NCBI RefSeq assembly: GCF_022398325.1
Contig: NZ_JAKEVD010000037.1
Location: 1 to 43,724, forward strand
Direction: 5' to 3'
DNA length: 43,724 nucleotides
Source: Shewanella sp. Isolate13
Lineage (GTDB): Bacteria; Pseudomonadota; Gammaproteobacteria; Enterobacterales; Shewanellaceae
In this document: positions 8,567 through 16,937 of the stretch, one piece after another
Layout: each line of letters opens with the position of its first letter
How positions within the stretch are numbered: the stretch's first letter is position 1
Made by a program: the position numbers and the translations under genes
The notes under the pieces: generated by a model
Told to the model about the DNA's origin: nothing
Seen by the model: only the letters and a program-made list of their open reading frames with translations
The model's database searches: none

Positions 8567-8605
8567 AGTCAATATTTATGCATTAAAAGTGACTAAAAAT
8601 TCCAT
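8567..8605 (-). promoter_or_regulatory. Tandem ARG-box-like operator (ArgR)
   Basis: Two 18-bp sites, AGTCAATATTTATGCATT (8567-8584) and AGTGACTAAAAATTCCAT (8588-8605), each match the ArgR consensus wnTGAATwwwwATTCAnw at 8 of 10 conserved core bases plus all four w positions. They are separated by exactly 3 bp, the classic spacing of paired ARG boxes. They precede the binding-protein gene by about 60 bases. Two mismatches per box keep this a prediction. Confidence 0.55.
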
Positions 8606-8793
8606 TCAAATGGGTTCGAATGATTAACTATTAATCGTTATTTTGGTTTGTTAACGCTTCCTTAACAGTTTTTTTTGTAGGGGTTCTATTGATTTTTTGT
8701 GTGTTGTTTAGAATTTCATGTAGTAGTCTTTTATGAATAGATATGCGATATCTTGTTTTGTGGGTGTAGCTAGAATTTTGAGCTGCTTCTTAA

Positions 8794-8853
8794 ATTCATC
8801 AAGTCATCGTTAACAAACAAAGTATTACAACCTACTCTGATGAGTTGATGAAT
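8794..8853 (+). promoter_or_regulatory. 15-bp inverted repeat upstream of the LysR gene
   Basis: ATTCATCAAGTCATC at 8794-8808 and GATGAGTTGATGAAT at 8839-8853 are complementary at 14 of 15 positions with a 30-base gap. The right arm ends 48 bases before the LysR start codon. It may be a protein-binding dyad or a leader hairpin; there is no T tract, so a terminator is unlikely. Confidence 0.5.
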
Positions 8854-8901
8854 CTAGTCTCTCTTTAAGAGGCCGACACCTCAATGATATAAGGTTGAAA
8901 C

Positions 8902-9849
8902 ATGAAAGATGGTCTACAGCATGAGGCCTATCAAATGGTGCTCTTTAACGCTTTAGCTTGTACAGGTAGCTTGACTAAAGCCGCAGATAAACTTGGCATG
9001 TCAGTCTCTCATGTCAGTAAACAGTTGAATGTCATCGAAGAAAGACTTCAAACTCAACTGATTAATAGAAATACTAGAGCGCTTACCTTGACTGAGGAGG
9101 GTAAGGACTTCGCCAGTTACAGTGAGCAAATCGTGAACCTAATTCACCTAGCGAACACCAAAGTACCTAGCTGCAGAGATGAGCTTTCAGGAAATGTGCG
9201 ATTAGCACTTTCCTGCTCATTCGGAAACCTGCATGTTTTACCTGTATTGGATGCACTCCAGAAAAAGTACCCAGATCTTAATATCGAAGTGAGTTTGTTT
9301 GATTATAAGATAGACATGCTGGATGAAGGCTTCGACCTTTGGTTTACGACATTTGAAGAGATAAATATAGGTTATGTCGCCCAAAGAATAGTCGATACAC
9401 ATTTTATACTCTTGGCTTCTCCAGATTATATACAGCGCTATGGTGAGCCTGCGCACCCTGACGATTTGATTGTTCACAACTGTGTTACCTATCACAGCAA
9501 GGATCGCAGTTATACCCACTGGTTATTTGAAAAAGAGGGTAAACAGCGGGATGTACGAGTTAATGGAAACTACCGAGTCGATAAGGCTGAGGCTATCCGA
9601 GATGCGGTTATGGCGGGTAGGGGGATTGGTTATATCGGCAGCTATCTGCTAACCGATGAGTTAGAAAAAGGAGAGTTACTCCCCTTAATGCAAGATTGGA
9701 AGCCAATGCAAAAAATGCCTGTTTATGCCGTTTATCCACGAAACCAAAATCTGCCAACTCGACTGAAAATGATTATAGATGCTGTTAAACAGTCGATTGG
9801 TCAGCCAGCATATTGGGACGAAAACTTATCAAAGTGGCTTAAGCGATAA
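8902..9849 (+). CDS. LysR-family transcriptional regulator
   Basis: A 315-residue regulator. The N-terminal winged helix-turn-helix spans about residues 10-70 (ALACTGSLTKAADKLGMSVSHVSKQLNVIEERL, then INRNTRALTLTEEG). The rest is the periplasmic-binding-like effector domain (LALSCSFGNLHVLPVLDAL, then FDYKIDMLDEGFDLWF), closest in style to the CrgA/LrhA-like group with GYIGSYLLTDEL near the end. It is transcribed away from the amino-acid transporter. LysR regulators often control the divergent neighbour, so the transporter is a possible target, but uridine phosphorylase downstream is another. Effector unknown. Confidence 0.9.
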   Translation: MKDGLQHEAYQMVLFNALACTGSLTKAADKLGMSVSHVSKQLNVIEERLQTQLINRNTRALTLTEEGKDFASYSEQIVNLIHLANTKVPSCRDELSGNVRLALSCSFGNLHVLPVLDALQKKYPDLNIEVSLFDYKIDMLDEGFDLWFTTFEEINIGYVAQRIVDTHFILLASPDYIQRYGEPAHPDDLIVHNCVTYHSKDRSYTHWLFEKEGKQRDVRVNGNYRVDKAEAIRDAVMAGRGIGYIGSYLLTDELEKGELLPLMQDWKPMQKMPVYAVYPRNQNLPTRLKMIIDAVKQSIGQPAYWDENLSKWLKR

Positions 9850-10100
9850 TCAAGTTAACCTAAATTTGCTCTCAGAGTTAAAGTGGCTCATATCCTCAGT
9901 ATCTCATTTGTTTACTGCAGGAGCTATTACTTTTTAGTTTTTACCCGCCCATTTTTTTAATTAACTCATTTTACATTCTCAGGCGGAAAAACTGTTTCAA
10001 GTGAAAGCCTGTAGATGAGAAAAATGAGCTTGATTACTATCTGATTATTAGCTGCAGAGTCAGCTCCAAGGTGTTCAATCATAATAATTAGAGGTCGGTT

Positions 10101-10880
10101 ATGTCAGTCGTAGATAAAAGTGAAAGAACAAAAGGTATTAAGCAGTACCATATCGGTATGGTTGAAGGGGATGTGGCCGAATATGTTCTGCTACCGGGAG
10201 ACCCATTCAGAACAGATATTATTGCGAAATACCTAGATGATGCCGAGTTAGTTGCCCATAAGCGCGAACATAAAACCTATACAGGTTATTACAAGGGAGT
10301 TCGGGTATCTGTAACTTCAACAGGTATGGGCTGCCCATCTACGGCCATCGCAGCTGAAGAGCTCGCTAATATTGGCGCAAAAGTGTTCATCCGTTTAGGA
10401 AGCTGCGCAGCTCTGCAAGATGAAATTAATATTGGTGATTTAGTCATTACGACCGCGGCTATGAAAAACGAAGGTACATCAAAGTTTTATGTGCCAGACA
10501 ATTTACCGGCAGTCGCAGATCTAGAAGTCACATCTGAATTAATTCGCGTCGCTAAAGAGATGTCTGTTGGTGAAAATTACCAGGTTCATTGGGGGATAAG
10601 CTCCACCGATGACTCATTTTACGGTGAAACCCCCGAATGGATTGAAAAGCTTATCAGCTTGAATTTAAAGAATATTGAAATGGAAGCATCGGCACTCTTC
10701 ACTGTGTGCCATCGCCGTGGATTGAAGGGCGCGACTATCTGTGCTGTGGCTGCAAACCATAAAAGAGGCGAGAACTTTTGGGGGAAGCGAAATATTCTAC
10801 TCGAACAAGGCATTGAGAAAGAAACTGAGGTAGCACTAGAAGCTATTTACCGCTTCCATCATGGCAAGAACCTATTTTAA
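10101..10880 (+). CDS. udp: Uridine phosphorylase
   Basis: A 259-residue cytosolic nucleoside phosphorylase (PNP/UDP family) that splits uridine with phosphate to uracil and ribose-1-phosphate. Visible are the phosphate-binding LLPGDPFR near residue 30, the glycine-rich STGMGCPSTAIAAEEL, the IRLGSCAALQ ribose/phosphate site, and NIEMEASALFTVC with the catalytic-site EMEAS motif near residue 195. GAGG lies upstream of the ATG. Length fits E. coli Udp (253). With NupC and Add it points to nucleoside salvage. Specificity within the family (uridine versus a broader pyrimidine range) is inferred. Confidence 0.88.
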   Translation: MSVVDKSERTKGIKQYHIGMVEGDVAEYVLLPGDPFRTDIIAKYLDDAELVAHKREHKTYTGYYKGVRVSVTSTGMGCPSTAIAAEELANIGAKVFIRLGSCAALQDEINIGDLVITTAAMKNEGTSKFYVPDNLPAVADLEVTSELIRVAKEMSVGENYQVHWGISSTDDSFYGETPEWIEKLISLNLKNIEMEASALFTVCHRRGLKGATICAVAANHKRGENFWGKRNILLEQGIEKETEVALEAIYRFHHGKNLF

Positions 10881-10977
10881 ATTTAGTCGCTCAGGTGGTG
10901 TTCTATCAAGTTTAACAGACTAATTTTATTAAGATTAAGGCACCACGCTTCATGGTTTAACTCACAAGGAATTAATA

Positions 10978-11217
10978 ATGAGTCACGAACTTATTGGCTA
11001 TTTAGGTTCTGTCGTTATAGCAATTTCTTTACTGCTAACCAATATAACAAGACTGCGTTACCTAAATTCAGCTGGCTGCTTAATGATGGTGGTCTATGCA
11101 TTGTTGATTGGGGCGTATCCTGTCGTTCTGATGAATTGTATCTGTATCATGATCAATATTTATCACATCGTGAAAGTAGAAAGAAGCATCAAGAGTGAGC
11201 TGGTTAAAGCGGATTGA
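10978..11217 (+). CDS. Small YgjV-like membrane protein
   Basis: A 79-residue inner-membrane protein with three predicted spans: IGYLGSVVIAISLLL, NSAGCLMMVVYALLIG, and PVVLMNCICIMINIYHIV. The pattern LTNITRLRYLN followed by a YxxxIGAYPVxxxNxxxxxINIY segment is shared with YgjV-like small membrane proteins and recalls half-transporters such as SemiSWEETs. AAGGA precedes the ATG. It lies 97 bases after udp in the same direction and before a terminator, so it may be cotranscribed with udp. Function unknown. Confidence 0.72.
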   Translation: MSHELIGYLGSVVIAISLLLTNITRLRYLNSAGCLMMVVYALLIGAYPVVLMNCICIMINIYHIVKVERSIKSELVKAD

Positions 11218-11313
11218 TCGGGAGTGTTTTTGTCGGCATTCAGCATAGGAATAGTCGCAGAGAGGAACAAACTCTTTTCAATATGCTTGTGGTAACACAA
11301 CAAGTTTCTAAAT

Positions 11314-11341
11314 AGAAAAGACAGCCGTAGCTGTCTTTTCT
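11314..11341 (+). terminator. Bidirectional terminator
   Basis: A perfect 12-bp stem (AGAAAAGACAGC with GCTGTCTTTTCT) with a CGTA loop lies between the small membrane protein gene (plus) and the TM2 gene (minus). Its A-rich and T-rich flanks allow it to serve both converging transcripts. Confidence 0.85.
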
Positions 11342-11399
11342 CTATCAACTCAATTAAGCAAACTCTTGCTTAAATAACTCTTGTTTAAGTCGTTTTTGA

Positions 11400-11741
11400 T
11401 TAAAATCCCTGCGACACTCTTTTGCAGTAACGCTGCTCAAAGTTAAATGGTGTCATCTTCAGGGTGCGGAACGCATCGACCCAGCCCACGACCATAGGCA
11501 CCAGTGTCCAGCTAAATGCTAAGTACAAGCTACCTTTTAGGTGCTGACCTAAATAGAACTTGTGTAGCCCTAAGCCTCCTAGTAGCAAGCTAAACCAGAT
11601 GGCAAGCTTCTGGTTTTTGATACGCATATCTGGGTCGACTCCAGCCAAGGATTCTAACCCTTGTGCGGCATGACATTGGGGGCAAGAGATTGAATTAAGG
11701 TCGATTTTATGGCTGCACTGTGGGCAATCTATGTTCTGCAT
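11400..11741 (-). CDS. Zinc-ribbon TM2-domain membrane protein
   Basis: A 113-residue protein. The N-terminus has two CxxC pairs (CPQCSHK and SCPQCHAAQG), a zinc ribbon. The C-terminal half is a TM2 domain: two spans with the hallmark LLLGGLGLHKFYLGQ, then LVPMVVGWVDAFRTL. I chose the ATG at 11741 because GGAG sits 7 bases upstream; the longer frame begins at a TTG that overlaps this Shine-Dalgarno. TM2 proteins occur widely, and their biochemical role is not established. The gene converges on the udp-linked transcription unit. Confidence 0.8.
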   Translation of the reverse strand: MQNIDCPQCSHKIDLNSISCPQCHAAQGLESLAGVDPDMRIKNQKLAIWFSLLLGGLGLHKFYLGQHLKGSLYLAFSWTLVPMVVGWVDAFRTLKMTPFNFEQRYCKRVSQGF

Positions 11742-12148
11742 TGCAAACTCCAATAGTCAATACTGCTGATATCTGGCTAATACCTCATTATGTGTACAAG
11801 TGTGCGCCGAAACCTAGGTGCCTAGTTCACAAAATTAAAATAAAAGCGCTAATTTGGGCCTTTTGAGCTAAGCAGAGTGGCTCTTACAACGTTATAAGAG
11901 CAACTTAAGCTTTGATTCAGTTAAATTCGCTTGAGTTAGGCTTTACTAGGGGGAATTAGGCGTCATAGCCTTAGTGGGCGGGCTGTTATTAATTTTAGCT
12001 AAGCTAAGAGCTGTAGATACTTTTGGCGCTAAGATTGAAACAAAATAGCCAAGAGCAGCATTTGTATACTGTCCTTGGCTATCAAGCGGAGATGTGCGCG
12101 CGATTTATATTTATCGCGCAAAAGCCTTTAACTTTGGCTCACTGAGCC
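11742..12148. other. Intergenic region between TM2 gene and add
   Basis: About 400 bp with no convincing gene. Two hairpins lie just beyond add: 12045-12082 (ATAGCCAAG with CTTGGCTAT, 20-base loop) and 12098-12119 (GCGCGAT with ATCGCGC). Neither has a clear T tract, so they may only protect the add transcript end. Confidence 0.5.
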
Positions 12149-13144
12149 CTAATCAATAAACTTTAGTAAAGCCTGTTTGACTTCGTCTGACGCAAACGAG
12201 TTTTCAACACTCATCTGGTAGATAGTAAAGTAATCTTGCTCGCTTAAGTTGAACTTCTCAGCCGATAGCTGCAGCTCTTTGGTCATGTTGGTATCTGACA
12301 CGGTACGGTTATCTGTGTTAATCGTAACTAATAAACCATCGCGGTAGAAGTCACCAAATGGATGGCTTTCTAAGCTCTCAACTGCTTTGGTTTGCACGTT
12401 GCTGCTAGGGCAAGTTTCTAGCGCAACAGCCTCTGAGCGCACTAAATCGTAAGCCTGTTTATGACTGTTGATATGAATACCGTGGCCGATACGCTCAGCG
12501 CCGAGAAGGGAAATCGCATCGTAAACGTTCTGACCTACACCTTGTTCACCAGCATGAATAGTGATTCTGTAGCCTTTTTCAAGGGCATACTTGGCGTAGG
12601 GAATATATTCGTGGCAGAAGCCTGGCTCTTCGCTTGCCGCTAAGTCAAAAGCCACTACACCGTTATCGAGGAACTTAGCACCGGCATCGATAACATCATT
12701 GATATCATCTTTTGGTAGCACCTTAATGATAGACAGGATGTAGTTACCTTTGATGTCATACTGTGCTTCGGCTCTGCGCATCCCTTTGACGACGCTGCCA
12801 ATGATCTGCTCGAAATTCAGACCCATTTTGCGATGAAGCTGAGGGCCAAAGCGCACTTCTAAGTACTTCACATTTTCTAAAGCTGCATCTTCAAAAAGCT
12901 CGAACGAGATACGCTCAAGGGCTGCCTCGGTTTGCATCACAGATACCGGTAGTGCAAAGCGGGTCAGGTATTCATCGAGGTTAGGGCAAGTCTCAGGCGC
13001 CACCATTAGCGCTTTAATGTCATCGACATCATGGCTTGGAATTTCAACACCTTGGAATTGAGCAAGGTCGATAACAGTTTGCGGGCGAACGCTACCGTCT
13101 AGGTGGCAGTGAAGATCGATTTTGGGTAGCTGTAGATAATTCAT
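12149..13144 (-). CDS. add: Adenosine deaminase
   Basis: A 331-residue zinc hydrolase that deaminates adenosine and deoxyadenosine to inosine forms. The zinc ligands and catalytic residues are in place: LHCHLDGS (H12, H14), the IHAGEQG segment with the third histidine and neighbouring glutamate, HINSHKQA, and TINTDNRTVS with the metal-binding aspartate. Length equals that of E. coli Add (333). GGAGAGC lies upstream of the ATG. It appears monocistronic. Within the amidohydrolase superfamily, adenine deaminase is the nearest alternative, but the overall pattern favours Add. Confidence 0.92.
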   Translation of the reverse strand: MNYLQLPKIDLHCHLDGSVRPQTVIDLAQFQGVEIPSHDVDDIKALMVAPETCPNLDEYLTRFALPVSVMQTEAALERISFELFEDAALENVKYLEVRFGPQLHRKMGLNFEQIIGSVVKGMRRAEAQYDIKGNYILSIIKVLPKDDINDVIDAGAKFLDNGVVAFDLAASEEPGFCHEYIPYAKYALEKGYRITIHAGEQGVGQNVYDAISLLGAERIGHGIHINSHKQAYDLVRSEAVALETCPSSNVQTKAVESLESHPFGDFYRDGLLVTINTDNRTVSDTNMTKELQLSAEKFNLSEQDYFTIYQMSVENSFASDEVKQALLKFID

Positions 13145-13504
13145 GAAGCTCTCCTTTATTGAGTGGTTAAACTAACCTAGCAAGTCAGTACTGAAACTGT
13201 TACGCAGCAACAGTTAACCAATACTAGATCAGCATTAATAAAGTAAAGTCTTCATAATCAAGAGTTTAGGGCTCTTGGTAGAAACTCTCAAACCATATCA
13301 TTGAGATTATACGAAGCGTTAACCCCTAATATTAGCACTCATTTATCCATTTACGGAAGAGTTCCGTTAGAAATAAGACCAGCGTATATTTTTATCGTTA
13401 TCAGCGACATTGAAGTGCAGCATGACTAAAATGCCGAGTTAATAGCCAAAAAGGTATTGAAAATACCCTTTTGGCTGAAAGCGCTAGGTCAAATATTGAA
13501 ACTG
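13145..13504. other. Intergenic region between add and the ydcH-like gene
   Basis: This 360 bp gap holds the add upstream region and, at 13444-13476, a hairpin downstream of the ydcH-like gene (14-15 bp arms AGCCAAAAAGGTATT and AATACCCTTTTGGCT, one mismatch, short loop). No further gene is visible. Confidence 0.55.
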
Positions 13505-13753
13505 TTATTTATCGTGGTGGGCTTTTAACTTCTGAAATAAGACGTCTTTTAAGTTAGCGCGGGTCAGCTTGAGTTGGTGCATGTGTTCGTCATCGGTAGG
13601 ACTACCGGCGATTTCGAGTTGGCGAATATCATAGTCTAGGAGATGGTACTGCTTAGATAATTTGTCGAACTCTTGGTCGGTATAATTCAAGTACACGATA
13701 TCTTGTTTAAACTCTGGGAAATCGAAAATAAGCGCATGATTTTCATTTAACAT
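13505..13753 (-). CDS. YdcH family protein (DUF465)
   Basis: An 82-residue, mostly helical, charged protein. The segment FPEFKQDIVYLNYTDQEFDKLSKQYHLLDYDIRQLE followed by LKLTRANLKDVLFQKLKAH matches the DUF465/YdcH pattern (a helical hairpin with a conserved LKKxRLxLKDxL-like second helix). No biochemical function is established. GGAGC lies before the ATG at 13753. It is monocistronic, with a hairpin after its stop. Confidence 0.78.
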   Translation of the reverse strand: MLNENHALIFDFPEFKQDIVYLNYTDQEFDKLSKQYHLLDYDIRQLEIAGSPTDDEHMHQLKLTRANLKDVLFQKLKAHHDK

Positions 13754-14089
13754 AGATGCTCCTTGAAGTGCTGAACTATTTGAACAGAAACCTGTTATTT
13801 TGGCACTGAATTCACTATAGCAGCGCTATTGACTCTAAAGTGAGATCTCTGCAGGTTTTAGCGACAGTAAAGATGAAAAAATAATGAGGGAATAAAACGC
13901 TGACTCTGAGTGATAACGGGATGCTGAAATGCTCGTTTGATCTTGATTGACACTAAGGTTATTGCGGATGAATAAAGGTGTGCATAAAAAGCGTCAATTT
14001 TGAATCGGTAATCATAGCTCGATATGAATAGACGCTTTTTGGGTGAGACGCTAATGGCGGGTTAGCTTTACCCGCCGAGTGAATATTCG
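13754..14089. other. Intergenic region upstream of the ydcH-like gene
   Basis: This 336 bp gap has no gene that I can support. It contains the promoter side of the ydcH-like gene and the terminator-like repeat of the triple RidA gene (13986-14040). Confidence 0.5.
13986..14040 (-). terminator. Terminator-like inverted repeat after the triple RidA gene
   Basis: AAAAAGCGTC and GACGCTTTTT are perfect complements 35 bases apart. On the minus strand the right arm ends in five T. It lies 50 bases beyond the stop codon of the RidA gene. The long loop makes it less certain than a compact terminator. Confidence 0.55.
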
Positions 14090-15337
14090 CTAAGCTTGAG
14101 GCGGAGTACCTTCACAGTTTGAAATAACAGCGTCTATTTGCACCTGTGCGCCCATTGGTAATGTCGACACTGCAAAGACGGTTCTTGCTGGAAGATCCTG
14201 TTTGAAAAATGTGTTGTAGACTTGGTCGATTGCATCCATATCTTCGATATTGGCAACTTGAATATTGACCTTGACCACGTCATCCATCACATGCGCGACA
14301 CTCTCGATAATCGCTTTTATATTGTTTAAACATTGCTTAGTTTGCTCAGCAACATCAGCGCTAACTATTTCGCCCGTTGTTGCATCGATTGGTAACTGGC
14401 CTGAAACATGGTTGTAGTGAGAAAATGCAACTGTATGCGAGTAGGGCGCTGTTGGCGCATTGTTGGTATTGCTGGCTTCTATCACGATGAAACGGCTGTC
14501 TTCTTGTGGTTGTGGTGGCGTGCCGTCACCATGGGACACGACGGTATCTATTTGCACTAAAGCCCCCATTGGTAGTTCTGTTGCATTGACTATGGTACGT
14601 GCGGGTACGTAGCCGTTGAAAAAGGTTGAACACACTTCATTGACCGCGGCTATGTCTGCAAGATCTTTTAGGTAGATGGTTGTTTTTACAATATCGCCCA
14701 TCACATGATTGATGCTCTCTAATACTGCTTTAATATTATTTAAGCACTGCTCGGTTTGTTGCGTGATATCGCCAGCAATCAATTTACCCGTTGTTGGCTC
14801 GATAGGTAACTGTGCCGAAAGGTTATTATAATGAGAGAAGGCGACGGTCTGTGTCGACATGGCACAGCTTGGCGCATCTTGAGTATCTCTAGAGACTTTC
14901 ACCAATGGGCAAGGAGCTTGTGGTGCAGTGCCCTCACCATTTGAAATCAACGCATCCATTTGCACTAAGGCATCAGTTAAGGGTAACGCTTTTACAGCCA
15001 CAACGGTACGGGTTGGCAGCGGCGCCGAAAAGAATGTGGCATAGACTTCATCAATAGCATCCATATCGTCGATATTCTTAACAAATACGGTGATTTTTAC
15101 CATGTCGTCCATTACGTGACCGATACTTTCAACGATGGCCTTTATATTGGTTAAGCATTGCTTTGCTTGAGCTTTTATATTGCCAACAACAATGTCACCC
15201 GTGTTTGGGTTTACCGGTAGTTGTGCTGAAATGTTGTTGTAATGAGAGAAGGCGACAGTTTGTGTAGAGTGCGCACTTTGTGGTGCATTAGCTGTGTTTC
15301 TTGAAACTTTTATAATGTCGTGACTCATGTAGAACAT
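14090..15337 (-). CDS. Three-domain RidA (YjgF/UK114) fusion protein
   Basis: This 415-residue protein is three consecutive RidA domains, about residues 5-140, 141-280 and 281-415. Each repeats TVAFSHYN(N/H), a QLP(V/I) strand, an EQCLNNIKA-type helix, VxHVMxDxVK, and the P(T/A)RT arginine near the domain end. Canonical RidA is about 128 residues and a homotrimer that hydrolyses reactive enamine/imine intermediates, so this reads as a single-chain trimer. The arginine equivalent to E. coli R105 is kept in all three. The position of the conserved E120 is Asp in all three (VQMDAL, VQIDTV, VQIDAV), so activity may differ. An alternative start is the ATG at 15328. The protein appears cytosolic and monocistronic. 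Confidence 0.88.
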   Translation of the reverse strand: MFYMSHDIIKVSRNTANAPQSAHSTQTVAFSHYNNISAQLPVNPNTGDIVVGNIKAQAKQCLTNIKAIVESIGHVMDDMVKITVFVKNIDDMDAIDEVYATFFSAPLPTRTVVAVKALPLTDALVQMDALISNGEGTAPQAPCPLVKVSRDTQDAPSCAMSTQTVAFSHYNNLSAQLPIEPTTGKLIAGDITQQTEQCLNNIKAVLESINHVMGDIVKTTIYLKDLADIAAVNEVCSTFFNGYVPARTIVNATELPMGALVQIDTVVSHGDGTPPQPQEDSRFIVIEASNTNNAPTAPYSHTVAFSHYNHVSGQLPIDATTGEIVSADVAEQTKQCLNNIKAIIESVAHVMDDVVKVNIQVANIEDMDAIDQVYNTFFKQDLPARTVFAVSTLPMGAQVQIDAVISNCEGTPPQA

Positions 15338-15436
15338 TTACCTCTTAGGTTTTTAATCCGTAGATTTCAGGTTGTGGTGCTTGCATCAGATTGAGATGAA
15401 AATCACCGTTGGGTTAATAGCAGCGAATGACTTGCT

Positions 15437-15478
15437 GCTTAATTAGTGATTGCTTGCGAGTCATTGCTAGCAAGCAGT
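15437..15478 (-). terminator. Possible hairpin at the end of the urease operon
   Basis: TGATTGCTTGC and GCAAGCAGTCA pair with one mismatch around a short loop, 41 bases after the ureG stop. No T tract follows on the minus strand, so intrinsic termination is doubtful. Confidence 0.35.
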
Positions 15479-15518
15479 CATTAGTGGGGGAGTTGCCATG
15501 TCGTACCTGTGACTGGCG

Positions 15519-16142
15519 TTAGCTATTGAGCATGCCCGCGGTTTCGATAAAGGTGATGATCTCTGGTACGCCCTTGCCCAGTTTCATGTTGGTAAATACA
15601 TAAGGTTTTTCAGGGCGCATGTGCTTGGTGTCTTGATCCATTACTACAAGAGAGGCGCCAACATAGGGAGCAAGATCGATTTTATTAATCACTAATAGAT
15701 CGGAGCGAGTGATCCCTGGGCCACCTTTGCGGGGAATTTTTTCACCTTCGGCCACATCGATGACATAGATGGTGATATCTGCCAGTTCAGGGCTGAAGGT
15801 AGCGCTTAAGTTATCGCCACCACTTTCAACAAAAACCACATCTAAGTTTTTGTGGCGCTTTGCTAACTCCTCCACAGCGGCTAAGTTCATCGATGCATCT
15901 TCGCGAATGGCGGTATGGGGGCAGCCGCCAGTTTCGACGCCGATAATCCGGTCAGCATCTAAAGCTTCTGCGCGGGTTAAAATCTTGGCATCTTCTTGGG
16001 TGTAAATATCGTTAGTGACAACAGCAATTTGGTATTTATCCCGCAGTGCTTTACACAGCACTTCTAATAGCGCTGTCTTTCCTGAGCCCACGGGACCACC
16101 TACGCCGATCCGCAGTGGTTGTTTATAATCTAATTCAGTCAT
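15519..16142 (-). CDS. ureG: Urease accessory GTPase UreG
   Basis: A 207-residue SIMIBI-class GTPase that drives nickel insertion into urease. The P-loop is GVGGPVGSGKTALLE (about residues 12-26). The nickel/zinc site CPH is in ETGGCPHTAIREDASMN, FVESGGDNLSATFSPELAD is conserved, and the guanine-specificity motif NKID is in LLVINKIDLAPYVGA. Last gene of the urease operon, 108 bases after ureF. Length and motifs are normal for UreG. Confidence 0.97.
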   Translation of the reverse strand: MTELDYKQPLRIGVGGPVGSGKTALLEVLCKALRDKYQIAVVTNDIYTQEDAKILTRAEALDADRIIGVETGGCPHTAIREDASMNLAAVEELAKRHKNLDVVFVESGGDNLSATFSPELADITIYVIDVAEGEKIPRKGGPGITRSDLLVINKIDLAPYVGASLVVMDQDTKHMRPEKPYVFTNMKLGKGVPEIITFIETAGMLNS

Positions 16143-16250
16143 GTTTGTTCCTAAGTACGATTAAGGCGTGTTTAAGCCACAGCCTTAGGTGAGAACTGCT
16201 CGGATGGTTGCGAGCACAGTTCAATTGCTTTTTGATTAAAGCCGTTGTGG

Positions 16251-16934
16251 CTAAGATCGAAATAGCCGAGTGTATTGGTGCTCATGACGGCAACTCGCCA
16301 TCACTTGCGCTGGTGTAAAACTACCTATCTCATCATCTTGTATGATGAGGGCTTTCTCTACCGCAGCAGGAATACAGCTTGCGAGCGACATCAATAGCTG
16401 TTGGCCGATACTCTGGCCAAGTGGAACCAGTTTTATCCCCACAACGACGGCATTTTCAAGCCAGCTCCATAAGTAGCCCCCTAGTGCTTTTTCTAGCGGG
16501 ATTTGCCATTGATTGATGGCTAAAGCAAAGGCGGCTAACTGAGAGGTTTGCACCATAGTTTTTAGCTCAGGGGTTAATGTCAGCCCAAGCTTTGGTAGTA
16601 GTTGGGCATAAGCGATACCTCGTTGATACTCTTCTAGTCGTAGCTCTTTAGTCTCACGGCTAGCTGTTAAATAGTGGCACCAAGCTTGGGCCTGAGCGTA
16701 TTCACTGGCTGCTAGGTAACCTTGAATTCGGACTAAAATGGGCAGTTCAAGATGGGTTAAACTTTCAAGCATCTGACTCTTAAGCCACTCTTCTAGCGCA
16801 TCGGCTGTCGATACCCAGCCCTGTTCAATTGCCCACTCCAAGCCCTGGGAGTAGGTAAAGCCTCCAACGGGGAGGGAGGGGCTTATCAACTGATATAAGC
16901 GCAATTCTGGTAGCATGTTTTGGATGTTGTACAT
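16251..16934 (-). CDS. ureF: Urease accessory protein UreF
   Basis: A 227-residue all-helical protein. SPSLPVGGFTYSQGLEWAIEQGWV (about residues 18-41) is the UreF signature; LTASRETKELRLEEYQRG and the conserved C-terminal tail that contacts UreG and UreD follow. It forms the UreD-UreF-UreG complex on apo-urease and gates nickel delivery. Its start is 3 bases after the ureE stop, which implies coupling. Length is normal. Confidence 0.95.
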   Translation of the reverse strand: MYNIQNMLPELRLYQLISPSLPVGGFTYSQGLEWAIEQGWVSTADALEEWLKSQMLESLTHLELPILVRIQGYLAASEYAQAQAWCHYLTASRETKELRLEEYQRGIAYAQLLPKLGLTLTPELKTMVQTSQLAAFALAINQWQIPLEKALGGYLWSWLENAVVVGIKLVPLGQSIGQQLLMSLASCIPAAVEKALIIQDDEIGSFTPAQVMASCRHEHQYTRLFRS

Positions 16935-16937
16935 GGC

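Larger units (their letters stand above)
8508..8901. other. Divergent intergenic region between ABC operon and LysR gene
   Basis: This 394 bp AT-rich gap must carry promoters for both directions. I can point to the ARG-box pair (8567-8605) on the transporter side and a 15-bp inverted repeat (8794-8853) on the LysR side. I see no gene in it. Confidence 0.7.

Noticed and set aside
16143..16250. Possible frameshifted end of ureF or extra small gene between ureF and ureG
   Set aside because: UreF already has its normal length and conserved tail, and the 108-base gap holds no credible frame.
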